Notes: generated by a model not told the origin, from the sequence alone. DNA of 64,000 nucleotides from Niabella sp. (GCA_017744715.1 JAGIAT010000002.1:124001-188000); one strand, 5' to 3'; counted from the stretch's first letter, positions 34,318-43,877 are shown. Numbers and translations: made by a program.

Positions 34318-37008
34318 TTATTCCAGTACCGGCCGGAGCCAGCGCCGGAGCTCGTCTTCCGGCATGTCCTTCCGTTGTACATAATCCAGGAACTGGTCTT
34401 CCTGGATCTTCCCAACCCCGAAATATTTACTCTCGGGGTGACTGAAATACCAGCCGCATACAGAAGAAGCAGGGTACATGGCCAGGGATTCGGTCAGATG
34501 GATACCGGTATTTTCCTCACCGCCCAGCAGGTTGAATAATTTATATTTTTCGGTATGATCCGGGCAGGCCGGGTAACCCGGTGCCGGGCGGATACCCCGG
34601 TATTTTTCCTGGATCAGCTCCTCGTTCGACAGCATCTCTTCTTTTACATACCCCCATAAATCCTTCCGTACCTTTTCGTGGAGCAACTCGGCAAAAGCCT
34701 CTGCAAAGCGGTCGGAAAGTGCCTGCAGGTTGATTTTGCTATAATCATCATTCTGCGCTATGAAGCGTTCCAGGTGCGGCTCTATGCCGTGTATGGTTAC
34801 TGAAAAAGCGCCGATGAAATCGCCCTCCGGGGATGGACAAATAAAATCTGCCAGGCTCAGGTTGGGTTGTCCCGCCGCCTTTTTTATCTGCTGGCGCAGG
34901 AACTGAAGCGGTATCATTTCCCCTTCACCCTGTTGCACCAGCACGGTATCATCCGCTGTTTTTGTTACCGGCCAAAAACCGGCTGTCCCCTGTGCCGTAA
35001 GCCATTTTTCCGCAATGATCTGATCCAGCATTTTATTGGCATCCTGGTACAGCTTGGTGGCTTCTTTTCCTACCACCGGGTCTTCCAGTATCTGCGGAAA
35101 CTTGCCATGCAACTCCCAGGAAATAAAAAACGGCTGCCAGTCTATATACTTCCGTATCTCCGACAGGTCGTAGTTATGAAAGGTACGTACACCGGTAAAC
35201 GAAGGCTTCACCGGCTGGAAACCGGTCCAGTCGATGGCCGCTTTATTCTTTTGCGCTTCTTCAAATGGAAGAAATTCCTTTACTTTTCTCTTGCTGGCAA
35301 AATCCTCGGCCAGCTTGGTATATTCTGTCCGGATGTTTTCCAGGAACTGCGGTTTCTGCTCCGGGTTCAACAGCGAACCCGCCACGGTTACACTGCGGGA
35401 AGCATCCAGCACATGCACGACCCCTTTATCAAATTGCGGCGCGATCTTTACCGCTGTATGCATGCGGGAGGTAGTAGCGCCCCCGATCAGCAGCGGCTGC
35501 GGCATATTGCGCCGCTGCATTTCATGTGCCACATTTACCATTTCATCCAGGGAAGGGGTAATTAACCCGCTGAGCCCGATGATATCGGCTTTTTCCCTTT
35601 CAGCCGTATCCAGTATTTTGTCCGTAGGTACCATCACCCCCATGTCGATGATCTTGTACCCGTTACAAGCCAGTACCACGCCCACAATATTTTTACCGAT
35701 ATCGTGCACATCACCCTTTACCGTAGCTAGTAAAATAGTAGGCGCTGTGTCTTCATCCAGATCCGGATTGGCCAGCTTTTCTTCTTCAATAAAAGGCGTA
35801 AGCCAGGCCACGCTTTTCTTCATCACCCTTGCGCTTTTTACCACCTGCGGCAGGAACATCTTGCCCGAACCAAACAGGTCGCCGACCACATCCATCCCCG
35901 ACATCAGCGGACCTTCAATTACATCCAGCGGACGCGGATATTTTAAACGGGCCTCTTCCGTATCGGTATCGATATAATCAGTGATACCGTTTACCAGCGC
36001 ATGTTTCAGCCGTTCCTCCACCGGTGTATTTCTCCAGGCCAGGTCTTTTTTCTCGGTCTTGCCGGAGGCCTTTACGGTTTCGGCAAAGGCCAGCAGCTTT
36101 TCGGTGGCCTCATTATTTTCATTATTTCGGTTCAGGATCACATCTTCACACAGCTCACGCAACTGCGGTTCAATTTCATCGTATACCACCAGCTGTCCGG
36201 CATTCACAATACCCATATTCATACCCGCCTTTATGGCGTAGTATAAAAACACGGCATGCATAGCTTCCCGCACCGGCTCGTTACCCCGGAAGGAAAACGA
36301 TAAATTACTCACCCCGCCGCTGATACTTACGGCAGGCATCAGTGCTTTAATCTCCTTTACCGCTTCAATAAAATCGACCCCGTAATTATTGTGCTCTTCC
36401 AATCCTGTGGCAATGGCAAAAATATTCGGATCAAAAATGATATCCTGCGGAGCGATCCCTACTTTTTCGGTCAGTATTTTATAGGCCCGGTGGCAGATCT
36501 GTACCTTGCGTTCTTTGGTATCCGCCTGCCCTTGTTCATCAAACGCCATCACCACCACTGCAGCACCAAAGCTTTTGCAGATAATGGCCTGCTCGATAAA
36601 TTTCGCCTCTCCCTCTTTCATGGAGATGGAGTTTACGATACATTTACCCTGTACGCATTTAAGCCCCGCCTGGATGATCTCGAATTTGGATGAGTCGATC
36701 ATTAGGGGCACTTTGGCAATGTCCGGTTCGCTTTGTACCAGGTTGATAAAGGTGGTCATGGCCTGTACCCCATCCAGCAGGGCATCATCCATATTGATAT
36801 CAATTACCTGTGCTCCGTTCTCCACCTGCTGGCGCGCTACGCTCAGTGCTTCCTCGTATTTGTTTTCGCGGATCAGGCGGGCAAATTTCTTGGAGCCGGT
36901 TACGTTGGTACGTTCCCCAACATTTATAAAATTCGTTTCGGGTCTTACCACCAATGGTTCAAGCCCCGATAAACTTAAGAAAGAATGAATTTTTACAGTT
37001 GCTGACAT
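34318..37008 (-). CDS. metH: Methionine synthase MetH, pterin/B12/AdoMet domains (split form)
   Basis: An 896-residue protein with the C-terminal three modules of cobalamin-dependent methionine synthase. It starts in the pterin-binding domain ([17 protein letters not shown]), then has the helical cap and the B12-binding Rossmann domain with DVHDIGKN (lower axial His), [13 protein letters not shown] and [12 protein letters not shown]. The AdoMet reactivation domain ends with [16 protein letters not shown]. The homocysteine/zinc module is encoded by the separate gene upstream (86-bp gap). Both parts look intact, so this is a natural split rather than a frameshift. Confidence 0.95.
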   Translation of the reverse strand: MSATVKIHSFLSLSGLEPLVVRPETNFINVGERTNVTGSKKFARLIRENKYEEALSVARQQVENGAQVIDINMDDALLDGVQAMTTFINLVQSEPDIAKVPLMIDSSKFEIIQAGLKCVQGKCIVNSISMKEGEAKFIEQAIICKSFGAAVVVMAFDEQGQADTKERKVQICHRAYKILTEKVGIAPQDIIFDPNIFAIATGLEEHNNYGVDFIEAVKEIKALMPAVSISGGVSNLSFSFRGNEPVREAMHAVFLYYAIKAGMNMGIVNAGQLVVYDEIEPQLRELCEDVILNRNNENNEATEKLLAFAETVKASGKTEKKDLAWRNTPVEERLKHALVNGITDYIDTDTEEARLKYPRPLDVIEGPLMSGMDVVGDLFGSGKMFLPQVVKSARVMKKSVAWLTPFIEEEKLANPDLDEDTAPTILLATVKGDVHDIGKNIVGVVLACNGYKIIDMGVMVPTDKILDTAEREKADIIGLSGLITPSLDEMVNVAHEMQRRNMPQPLLIGGATTSRMHTAVKIAPQFDKGVVHVLDASRSVTVAGSLLNPEQKPQFLENIRTEYTKLAEDFASKRKVKEFLPFEEAQKNKAAIDWTGFQPVKPSFTGVRTFHNYDLSEIRKYIDWQPFFISWELHGKFPQILEDPVVGKEATKLYQDANKMLDQIIAEKWLTAQGTAGFWPVTKTADDTVLVQQGEGEMIPLQFLRQQIKKAAGQPNLSLADFICPSPEGDFIGAFSVTIHGIEPHLERFIAQNDDYSKINLQALSDRFAEAFAELLHEKVRKDLWGYVKEEMLSNEELIQEKYRGIRPAPGYPACPDHTEKYKLFNLLGGEENTGIHLTESLAMYPASSVCGWYFSHPESKYFGVGKIQEDQFLDYVQRKDMPEDELRRWLRPVLE

Positions 37009-37094
37009 GAATACTCATTTGAGCCACAGCGGTACCCAGACACAAAGTGGCGCTAACATTTACAATATCGTTCGTTTGTGGTTGACCACCATCC

Positions 37095-38135
37095 TTAGTT
37101 ATACGCAACCTCCGGTACCGTGCGCGGCGTTACGTTTTTTACTGCTTTGGCGATGGCCGCAATATGTGCCGGTGTGGTGCCACAGCAGCCGCCTACAATA
37201 TTTACATATCCCTCTTTAGCCCAGTCTTCCAGGAAGGCGGCCGTTTGCTCCGGTAGTTCGTCGTATTCGCCCATGGCGTTGGGCAAACCGGCATTGGGGT
37301 AAGCAGACACGTAACAACCGGCCAGGTGTGCCAGCTCGCTCACATGCGGGCGCATTTCTTTTGCTCCCAGTGCACAGTTCAAGCCCACACTCAGCGGGTT
37401 TGCGTGGGCTACCGAAATATAAAAGGCTTCCAGCGTTTGCCCGCTCAGGGTTCTTCCGGATGCGTCCGTTATCGTACCACTGATCATTACCGGCGCTCCT
37501 TCGGCTCCGTTGTTGAAACGGGCAGCCTTCTCCGGGTGATCCCTGAAAAATTGCTTAACGGCAAAGATGGCCGCCTTTGCATTGAGCGTATCAAAAATGG
37601 TTTCGATCAGCAGCAGATCTGCTCCCCCGTCTATCAGCCCGTGGATCTGCTCGGTATAGGCCGCCACCACTTCGTCAAACGTTACGGCCCGGTAACCGGG
37701 ATTATTTACATCCGGCGACAGGGAAAGCGTTTTGTTCAGCGGTCCGATCGCTCCGGCAATAAATTTCGGCCCGGTAGCCGGATGCCTGCTCACAAAGGCA
37801 TCGATCGCCTCACGGGCGCATTTTACAGACGCCACGTTCAGCTCATACGCCAGGGACTGCATATCATAATCGGCCTGTGCAATGGAAGTGGAGCTAAACG
37901 TATTGGTTTCGATAATATCCGATCCGGCCTCCAGGTATTCCGTATGGATCGCCCGGATCACATCCGGCCGCGTGATGCTCAGCAGGTCGTTATTGCCCTT
38001 TACATCGCTGTGCCAGTCCTTAAACCGATCACCGCGGTAATCGGCCTCTGTCAATTTATACCGTTGGATCATCGTGCCCATTGCACCGTCCAGTACCAGT
38101 ATGCGCTGTTGTAACAGTTCCTTTATTTTGCTCAT
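37095..38135 (-). CDS. Homocysteine S-methyltransferase module of MetH (separate gene)
   Basis: A 346-residue TIM-barrel protein equal to the N-terminal module of cobalamin-dependent methionine synthase. Features are [16 protein letters not shown] at the N-terminus, [14 protein letters not shown], and the zinc ligands: Cys in [12 protein letters not shown] and the paired Cys in [13 protein letters not shown]. It binds homocysteine and passes it to the methylcobalamin of the downstream protein. It is first in a two-gene operon with the rest of metH and has a roughly 140-nt leader. Confidence 0.94.
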   Translation of the reverse strand: MSKIKELLQQRILVLDGAMGTMIQRYKLTEADYRGDRFKDWHSDVKGNNDLLSITRPDVIRAIHTEYLEAGSDIIETNTFSSTSIAQADYDMQSLAYELNVASVKCAREAIDAFVSRHPATGPKFIAGAIGPLNKTLSLSPDVNNPGYRAVTFDEVVAAYTEQIHGLIDGGADLLLIETIFDTLNAKAAIFAVKQFFRDHPEKAARFNNGAEGAPVMISGTITDASGRTLSGQTLEAFYISVAHANPLSVGLNCALGAKEMRPHVSELAHLAGCYVSAYPNAGLPNAMGEYDELPEQTAAFLEDWAKEGYVNIVGGCCGTTPAHIAAIAKAVKNVTPRTVPEVAYN

Positions 38136-38154
38136 TGTACAAAATTTTAATACA

Positions 38155-38171
38155 GGTAATTCAGTATTACC
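38155..38171 (-). promoter_or_regulatory. Small hairpin in metH leader
   Basis: GGTAAT and ATTACC, 6-bp arms with a 5-nt loop, lie 20-36 nt before the start codon of the homocysteine methyltransferase gene, close enough to affect ribosome access. Confidence 0.45.
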
Positions 38172-38222
38172 AGGATCTGGAACTAAAATATAAACGTGGG
38201 AATCTTTAGCAGGAATTCTAAC

Positions 38223-38262
38223 GTTTATTAGTTCAGATTTTTAAACAGGCTGAACAATAAAC
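38223..38262 (-). promoter_or_regulatory. Long stem-loop in metH leader
   Basis: On the minus strand GTTTATTGTTCAG pairs with CTGAAC-T-AATAAAC: 13 base pairs with one bulged T and a 13-nt loop. A competing 5-bp stem (CAGGC / GCCTG) overlaps its 5' arm. Two mutually exclusive structures just downstream of the promoter suggest a regulatory leader. Confidence 0.5.
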
Positions 38263-38279
38263 AAATCCGCCTGCGGGTG

Positions 38280-38287
38280 CAAAGGTA
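38280..38287 (-). promoter_or_regulatory. -7 box TACCTTTG of the metH operon
   Basis: Minus-strand TACCTTTG is a perfect TAnnTTTG. It predicts a start site about 140 nt before the first ATG, so the operon has an unusually long leader for this window. Confidence 0.55.
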
Positions 38288-38363
38288 CGGAGATTAGTTG
38301 AAAAGTTGACAGGGCATACGCCGGCAGCACCTGGTTAACCTGTAAACTTATAACCCGTTCAAC

Positions 38364-38981
38364 TTACCGGTTCATATATCGCTCCACCGGAAGCCGGTTT
38401 TGCAGGCTGCGGCCAAGCGTTAGCTCATCGGCATATTCCAGCTCACCGCCAAAGGCAATTCCCCGGGCGATGGTGGTGATACGGACCGATTGATCCTGCA
38501 GTTTTTTCTGGATATAGTAGATGGTGGTGTCCCCCTGGATGGTAGGATTTAAGGCAAAAATGAGTTCTTCTGTCTTTTCATGTTCCACGCGGTGCAGCAG
38601 CGACCCGATATTCAGCTGGTCTGGCCCTACACCATCTAACGGGGAAATAACCCCTCCCAGCACATGATAGGTACCATTGTATTGCTGGGTGCTTTCGATG
38701 GCAATCACATCCCGGATGGTTTCTACCACGCAAATGGTATGTTGTTGCCGGTGCGAATTGGAGCAAACGGAGCAAAAATCACCGTCCGCCACATTAAAGC
38801 AACGTTTGCAAAAACAAATATCCCTGCGCATCCGGTCAATGGTTTCACTAAACCGGCTCACCTCCCCGGGCTCCTGCCGCAGCAGGTGCAGCACCAGTCG
38901 AAGCGCTGTTTTTTTACCAATGCCCGGAAGTTTTGCAAACTCATTTACCGCTGATTCCAATAAACCGGAAGAAAACTGCAT
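38364..38981 (-). CDS. recR: Recombination protein RecR
   Basis: A 205-residue DNA repair protein of the RecFOR pathway. It has the N-terminal helix-hairpin-helix (FAKLPGIGKKTALRLVLHLL), the four-Cys zinc finger (CKRCFNVADGDFCSVCS) and a Toprim domain (CVVETIRDVIAIEST, with Glu). The length is normal. ATG 38981 is selected because a perfect -7 box ends four bases upstream; a longer frame from 38996 would begin upstream of that promoter. Confidence 0.96.
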   Translation of the reverse strand: MQFSSGLLESAVNEFAKLPGIGKKTALRLVLHLLRQEPGEVSRFSETIDRMRRDICFCKRCFNVADGDFCSVCSNSHRQQHTICVVETIRDVIAIESTQQYNGTYHVLGGVISPLDGVGPDQLNIGSLLHRVEHEKTEELIFALNPTIQGDTTIYYIQKKLQDQSVRITTIARGIAFGGELEYADELTLGRSLQNRLPVERYMNR

Positions 38982-38985
38982 CTTG

Positions 38986-38993
38986 CAAAGATA
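38986..38993 (-). promoter_or_regulatory. -7 box TATCTTTG of recR
   Basis: Minus-strand TATCTTTG followed by CAAG and then the ATG. With a start site about 4-6 nt after the box, the mRNA would be leaderless. Confidence 0.55.
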
Positions 38994-39157
38994 CACCGGA
39001 AAACAGAAAATGCGGGGCTTTGCCGCATCAATTCAGCCCCATCAAAACACCTGTTAGCCTGTACAGGCAGACGGCCGCGCAAAGGGTGCCCGCTTTAAAA
39101 ACCGCAGATATTAACAATCACTAAGCACCGGGGAGCGTTCCATTTCCCCAAAAGCGA

Positions 39158-39165
39158 TTATGTTT
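39158..39165 (+). promoter_or_regulatory. -7 box TATGTTTG of the Ig-like lipoprotein gene
   Basis: TATGTTTG fits TAnnTTTG and overlaps the upstream in-frame ATG at 39160, so the real start is more likely ATG 39175, nine bases after the box. Confidence 0.5.
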
Positions 39166-39174
39166 GCAATTCAT

Positions 39175-40596
39175 ATGCAAATAAAGCGTCTTTCGGGTTT
39201 ATTTTTTGTTGCTGCTGCTGTGATTGTGTTGATCTATTCAGGCGGCGGTTGCGCCAATATTATCGCCCCTACAGGAGGGCCAAAAGATAGTCTGCCCCCA
39301 CAGATCGTTCGGGTAACCCCTCCGAATAAAACCAAGCACTTTGATCAGCAGCGGATCACTTTTTACTTTGATGAGTATGTAGATCTGAATGATGTATACC
39401 AAAACCTGGTCATCTCTCCTCTGCCGAAAACCATTCCCCAGGTAGACCGCAAGCTGAAAACAGTAACCGTACGGCTCAAGGACAGTTTGAAAGCAAACAC
39501 CACCTATGTACTTAATTTTACCAATGTAATTAAAGATATCACCGAAGGCAATAAGGCCAAGGATATGTTGTATGTGGTAACCACCGGTGATTACTTTGAT
39601 TCGCTTCAGCTGAGCGGCAACGTAAAAATGGCGAAAACCGTAAAACCGGACTCCACATTAACAGTCATGCTGCATTCCGACCTGGAAGACAGCGCCGTTT
39701 TTAAACACAACCCCGAGTACATTGCCAAACTGGACAGTACCGGCGACTTCCTGTTCCGGTACCTGCGCCCCGGTACATACCGGCTTTATGCGCTTAAGAG
39801 TGAAGGCGGTTCATATATGTATACCAGCAAACAACAGGTATTTGCTTTTGCCGATACCCCCATCGTTGTGCGCCCCGTTCCCCCGCCACCGGTGCGGCTC
39901 TATGCATATGTACAGGAAGAAGAGAAGCAGGCCGGCACCGCCGCCGAAGAACCGGAGCTGGATAAAAAAGAGAAACGCCTGAAGTTCCAAACCAATTTAC
40001 AGGCGCAGCAGCAGGACCTGCTATCGCCCCTGCAGATCAGTTTTACCAATGCCTTAAAGAATTATTTCCCGGAAAAAATGATCCTGACCACCGACAGCAA
40101 TTTTACCCCTGCTACCGGGTATAAATTTACGCTGGACAGCACCCGGAGGATCATTACTATGAATATACAGTGGGAAGAAGGTAAACGATATAACCTCATC
40201 CTGCCAAAGGATTTTGCCTCCGACAGCCTTGACCGGGGCCTGTTAAAACCGGATACGTTGAAATTCAACACGATGTCTAAAAAGGATTACGGACAGGCAC
40301 GGATTACATTTAACAACCTGGATACTGCAGTGCACCCCGTGTTACTGATTTCCCAGGGCGATCAGCTGAAAAACGCCTTCCCGCTTCGCTCCAATATCCT
40401 TGAAATTGACCTGTACACCCCCGGCGACTATGACCTGCAGGTACTTTTTGACCGGAACGGGAACGGCAAATGGGATCCGGGAGATTTTTACAAACATATA
40501 CAACCGGAAATCATCGTGCCCCTGGACCGCAAGCTTAATTTTAAAGCCAACTGGACGCTGGAACCGGAGATCAATTTAAAACCGCCGCCGAAGTGA
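39175..40596 (+). CDS. Ig-like domain lipoprotein
   Basis: A protein of 473 residues with a lipoprotein signal (LSGLFFVAAAVIVLIYSGGGC). Immediately after is PTGGPKDSLPPQIVRVTPPN and FDQQRITFYFDEYVDLNDV, the SbsA-type bacterial Ig-like domain found in many Bacteroidota cell-surface lipoproteins. The rest contains beta-rich stretches (KTVTVRLKDSLKANTTYVLNF; YDLQVLFDRNGNGKWDPGDF with an EF-hand-like Asp/Asn loop). Its function is unknown; a structural or envelope role is likely. Confidence 0.85.
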   Translation: MQIKRLSGLFFVAAAVIVLIYSGGGCANIIAPTGGPKDSLPPQIVRVTPPNKTKHFDQQRITFYFDEYVDLNDVYQNLVISPLPKTIPQVDRKLKTVTVRLKDSLKANTTYVLNFTNVIKDITEGNKAKDMLYVVTTGDYFDSLQLSGNVKMAKTVKPDSTLTVMLHSDLEDSAVFKHNPEYIAKLDSTGDFLFRYLRPGTYRLYALKSEGGSYMYTSKQQVFAFADTPIVVRPVPPPPVRLYAYVQEEEKQAGTAAEEPELDKKEKRLKFQTNLQAQQQDLLSPLQISFTNALKNYFPEKMILTTDSNFTPATGYKFTLDSTRRIITMNIQWEEGKRYNLILPKDFASDSLDRGLLKPDTLKFNTMSKKDYGQARITFNNLDTAVHPVLLISQGDQLKNAFPLRSNILEIDLYTPGDYDLQVLFDRNGNGKWDPGDFYKHIQPEIIVPLDRKLNFKANWTLEPEINLKPPPK

Positions 40597-40603
40597 TTGA
40601 GCG

Positions 40604-41051
40604 GAGTCATCAGTTATCAGCCTTCAGTTATCAGTCCTCAGTTATCAGTTGTAGCTGCTCCTGTTCGGAGATAATAAAACTATTGAGGATTAACATTGAA
40701 TATCGACTCGCGTATCCCAAACGGAATCATCTGAAAACTGAGAACTGACCACTGATAGCCAAAGAGACGAGTTTCAATTTCCAGCCATCGCTGCTCTTGT
40801 GCTGAGAGAATAAGTCTATTGAGGATCAACATCAAATACAGATCTGCTTATCCCAAACGGAATCATCTGAAAACTGATAACTAATAACTGAGGACTGATA
40901 GCCAAAGAAACGAGCTTGCAACTTTCAGCCCTCGCTGCTCTTGTGCTGAGAGAATAAGCCTATTGAGGATCAACATTAAATACAGATCTGCTTATCCCAA
41001 ACGGAATCATCTGAAAACTGATAACTGAAGACTGAAGACTGATCACTGACA
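40604..41051. repeat. Tandem array of imperfect 136-144 bp repeats with TAACTGA arms
   Basis: Three units begin with TATTGAGGAT at 40681, 40817 and 40961 (periods 136 and 144 bp); a partial fourth precedes them. Each contains the same core (TCCCAAACGGAATCATCTGA) and ends in a string of ACTGATAACTGA-type words. The left flank (40607-40650) carries the reverse complement (TCAGTTATCAG) three times, so the ends of the array can pair. There is no gene in this 460-bp gap. Confidence 0.85.
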
Positions 41052-41058
41052 GTTTCCC

Positions 41059-41709
41059 CTATCCCGGCATCCGGGAGATGTATTTTTCAATTTCCTTGAT
41101 CTGGCTTACGATCTGTGGTGTTGTGGGTTTGCACGCTTTGGCTTTACGGAAGAAATCCTTTGCCGCTCTGAATTCCCGTTTATTCATCATAATGCTGCAC
41201 ATCTGCAGGTAAGCAGCCGCCTCATTTTCTTTATCGGGCAATCCCTTACGGATGGCCTGGCGGATATAGCTTTCTCCCTGCCGGGTATTGCCTTTTTGCA
41301 TAGCCAGCATTCCCATTTGCAGCAAACTGGCGCCTTCGGCCTCTTTCATGGGCATACCCAGGTCCAGTCCTTTTTTCATCATGGTTTCGGCGCTATCAAA
41401 GTCCTGCTTGCTCATGGCAATATTTCCCTTCAGCGTGTAATACACGGAACGGATGGGCTTGTACAACAGGTTGGGAAAGCGGATCGAGTTCAATACTTTT
41501 TCAGCGCCCTCCAGATCGCCTGTTTCCATATATTCCTGAATCAGGCGCAGCGGCCCAAAGAAAAAATGACTGAATAAAAGGACAACGCCCACCAGATACA
41601 GCGGAAAAGCCGGCCAAAAGCTGCCCGCATAATTCACATATACACCCGCAAGGATTAAAAGGATGCTGATCGGTAACCGGTACTTTATTAAAATATTATA
41701 CGCTTTCAT
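41059..41709 (-). CDS. Tetratricopeptide repeat membrane protein
   Basis: A protein of 216 residues. Two N-terminal transmembrane helices (LPISILLILAGVYVNYAG and FPLYLVGVVLLFSHFFF) are followed by about four TPR units, for example VYYTLKGNIAMSKQDFDSAETMMKKGLDLG and AAAYLQMCSIMMNKREFRAAKDFFRKAKAC (split over repeats). It probably sits in the inner membrane with the TPR domain as a protein-binding platform. ATG 41709 is preferred because the longer frame begins upstream of the TATCTTTG promoter box at 41759-41766. Confidence 0.82.
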   Translation of the reverse strand: MKAYNILIKYRLPISILLILAGVYVNYAGSFWPAFPLYLVGVVLLFSHFFFGPLRLIQEYMETGDLEGAEKVLNSIRFPNLLYKPIRSVYYTLKGNIAMSKQDFDSAETMMKKGLDLGMPMKEAEGASLLQMGMLAMQKGNTRQGESYIRQAIRKGLPDKENEAAAYLQMCSIMMNKREFRAAKDFFRKAKACKPTTPQIVSQIKEIEKYISRMPG

Positions 41710-41758
41710 GCTGATTTTTATTTTTTTAAGGATTGCCGTAGCCATCCTTTTGGGGCTG

Positions 41759-41766
41759 CAAAGATA
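41759..41766 (-). promoter_or_regulatory. -7 box TATCTTTG of the TPR gene
   Basis: Minus-strand TATCTTTG fits TAnnTTTG and lies about 50 nt before ATG 41709 (14 nt before an alternative ATG at 41745). Confidence 0.5.
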
Positions 41767-41919
41767 AGGGTTGCTATCCACCGTAAAAAGACGCGCGACT
41801 TTTTTTATAGAATACGCCTTTTTACCAGGAGCCGCAGCCGTTGCACGCCGTAAGGCACCGTAAAACCGGTTTACTTCGGGTATCCAAAAAGACCTTATAC
41901 GGAATATTCCATAACCCTG

Positions 41920-41927
41920 TACTTTTG
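41920..41927 (+). promoter_or_regulatory. -7 box TACTTTTG before the 114-codon gene
   Basis: TACTTTTG fits TAnnTTTG and is followed by CAGT and the ATG at 41932: the same four-base spacing as at recR and the kinase-RapZ gene. Confidence 0.55.
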
Positions 41928-41931
41928 CAGT

Positions 41932-42276
41932 ATGGTAATGAGTGATGATTTGCAGGTGCGCTGGTGGAACCTGGAAGCAAAATTGGTGGAGCGGTTTGGG
42001 AAAAAACCGGATATGGAAACACTGCTGTTCCTGATCGGCATCCAGGAATTCGGGCAGATAAAGCCCAAATTTTCAAAGGAACAAAAGCAGGACCTGATGC
42101 ATGTGGCAATTTGTAGTTTGCTGGCACCCAGCGGCTACTATGTTTATGAAGGGAAGGATAAAGATGGCTGGCCGCATTTCAGGCAGCTGAAACAAATGCC
42201 GGTTATGAGCCCGATAGAGCAGGAAAACTTCTTAAAAGACCATGTGCTGCTTTATTTCGAAGAACATGGCATCTGA
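41932..42276 (+). CDS. Conserved hypothetical protein
   Basis: A 114-residue soluble protein with no signal peptide or membrane segment. It has WWNLEAKLVERFGKKPDMETLLFLIGIQEFGQ, KEQKQDLMHVAICSLLAPSGYY and DGWPHFRQLKQMP, a well-formed mixed helix/sheet sequence that I associate with an uncharacterised Bacteroidota family. I know of no function. A strong -7 box four bases before the ATG supports it as a real gene. It converges with the PUL 1 fucosidase gene. Confidence 0.75.
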   Translation: MVMSDDLQVRWWNLEAKLVERFGKKPDMETLLFLIGIQEFGQIKPKFSKEQKQDLMHVAICSLLAPSGYYVYEGKDKDGWPHFRQLKQMPVMSPIEQENFLKDHVLLYFEEHGI

Positions 42277-42350
42277 TGCAATAACAGACAAATGTCATCC
42301 GACCCTCTCCTGCCGGAAAAGACCTGAATGACATTTGCCGGGCCGCGGCG

Positions 42351-43877
42351 CTATTGCCTGCCTGTTCCGGCCAGTTCCTTACAGAAATAGATCCCGGCTT
42401 CTGCAATTGCGGGGTTTAACCTCGACGATTCTATTTCAATTTTTATTTCAGCGGCGGTTACGGGTTCAAAATGCAGCAAGCGTTTATACCCGATGGTCGT
42501 TTCATTTGCGAAAGGCTTCCACGTACCGCCCTCCTTGTACCAGGCACTGAATTTTTCCACGCGCTGCCCCTCCCGGATATTTTCCTTAAGCGAAAGCACA
42601 TTAAACGTAGCCGGCTTTTTTAATTTAAAGAGAATGGTAGCCGCGGTATCGGTACCGGTTGTGGTAAAATGCGTGGCATTATTACCATCCAGCAAGGCGC
42701 CGGTGCGCATTCCATTATTGCAAAGCACGGTTGCCCCCTTCAGATAATTGGTACTGAAAAGCCGGTTGCGTATCTGCGTCCATTCCTGCAGGGATCGTAT
42801 ATCGGCATCGGCGATACGTCCGCGTTTATCGGGCGGTATATTCAGCAGCAACACACTGTTCATTCCAACCGAGGTAAAATAAATCTTTAACAGTTCTTCC
42901 GGCGTTTTTACTTTTTTATCCTGGTCTTCATGATAGAACCAGCCCGGTCTTATAGATACATCGGTTTCGGCGGGGTACCAGACCAGGCCCTTTGCCTTTA
43001 CAATTTTTTCGCGGCTTCCGAGATCATCCCCTCTCAGATCGCTGGCGGGTTTAAACAGCATGCCCTGCTGCGAGTTGGCGGCGATCTGCTCCTGGTCCAG
43101 GTTGTTGGTAGTTACCACGCTCCATTCCATCCGGCGCCCGCGGCCGGTTTCGGTACCCACCCACCGCACATCGGGCCCCATAATAGCAATGGTTGCCTGG
43201 GGCTGTAATTTCCGTATCAGCCGGTACCAACGGTTAAAATCATACACCTGCTTTTTTCCGTTAGGCCCCTCGCCATTGGCACCATCAAACCAAACCTCGT
43301 CTACTTTACCATACCGGGTAAGCAGCTCCGTTAGTTGCTGTACAAAAAAATCATTATACGCGTCGGTGCCATAAACCGGGGCATTCCGGTCCCAGGGAGA
43401 TAGGTAAACCCCAAAACCCATATTGAGCTTTTTGCAAGCCTCCGCTACTTCTTTTACCACATCACCCTGTCCGTTTTTCCAGGGACTGCTTTTTACGGAG
43501 TGTGCCGTGGTAGCGGTGGGCCACAAACAAAACCCGTCGTGATGTTTAGCCGTAATGATCACCTGTTTAAACCCTGCGTTTTTCATAGTCTTTACCCATT
43601 GTGCTGCGTCCAGCGCTGTTGGGTTAAAGATGGCCGGATCCTCTTTGCCATCGCCCCATTCCCTGCCGGTAAATGTATTGATCCCAAAATGAAAGAAGGC
43701 TGTAAGCTCCAGCTGCTGCCAGCGCAACTGCCGCGCTGTAGGCACAATGTTGGCGGCTTTTGCAATAATCTGCTTTTCTGATTCACCGGGAAGGAGTTGC
43801 ACATAGTTTTGTTTTTGAGCGATGCCCGCCCCATAAACCAGTATCAGCCCCATGGAAAAAAGAACCTGCTTGTTCAT
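42351..43877 (-). CDS. Alpha-L-fucosidase, GH29 (PUL 1)
   Basis: A protein of 508 residues with a signal peptide (VLFSMGLILVYGAGIAQ). The GH29 barrel shows IITAKHHDGFCLWPTATTAHS, FGVYLSPWDRNAPVYG and EVWFDGANGEGPNG (probable nucleophile Asp). A C-terminal discoidin-like domain follows, as in the paralogue at 18818-20266; the two share most motifs and are GH29-B-like. It is the last gene of PUL 1 after SusC and SusD, so fucose is a likely side group of the PUL 1 glycan. ATG 43877 is chosen since the longer frame starts with TTG. Confidence 0.92.
   Translation of the reverse strand: MNKQVLFSMGLILVYGAGIAQKQNYVQLLPGESEKQIIAKAANIVPTARQLRWQQLELTAFFHFGINTFTGREWGDGKEDPAIFNPTALDAAQWVKTMKNAGFKQVIITAKHHDGFCLWPTATTAHSVKSSPWKNGQGDVVKEVAEACKKLNMGFGVYLSPWDRNAPVYGTDAYNDFFVQQLTELLTRYGKVDEVWFDGANGEGPNGKKQVYDFNRWYRLIRKLQPQATIAIMGPDVRWVGTETGRGRRMEWSVVTTNNLDQEQIAANSQQGMLFKPASDLRGDDLGSREKIVKAKGLVWYPAETDVSIRPGWFYHEDQDKKVKTPEELLKIYFTSVGMNSVLLLNIPPDKRGRIADADIRSLQEWTQIRNRLFSTNYLKGATVLCNNGMRTGALLDGNNATHFTTTGTDTAATILFKLKKPATFNVLSLKENIREGQRVEKFSAWYKEGGTWKPFANETTIGYKRLLHFEPVTAAEIKIEIESSRLNPAIAEAGIYFCKELAGTGRQ

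Noticed and set aside
37009..37094. Frameshift joining the two metH genes
   Set aside because: Both proteins have complete domain ends and normal start/stop signals, and the intervening 86 bp do not encode a linker.
40604..41051. Possible CRISPR array at the 136-144 bp repeats
   Set aside because: Units are too long, contiguous and degenerate, with no spacers and no cas genes.
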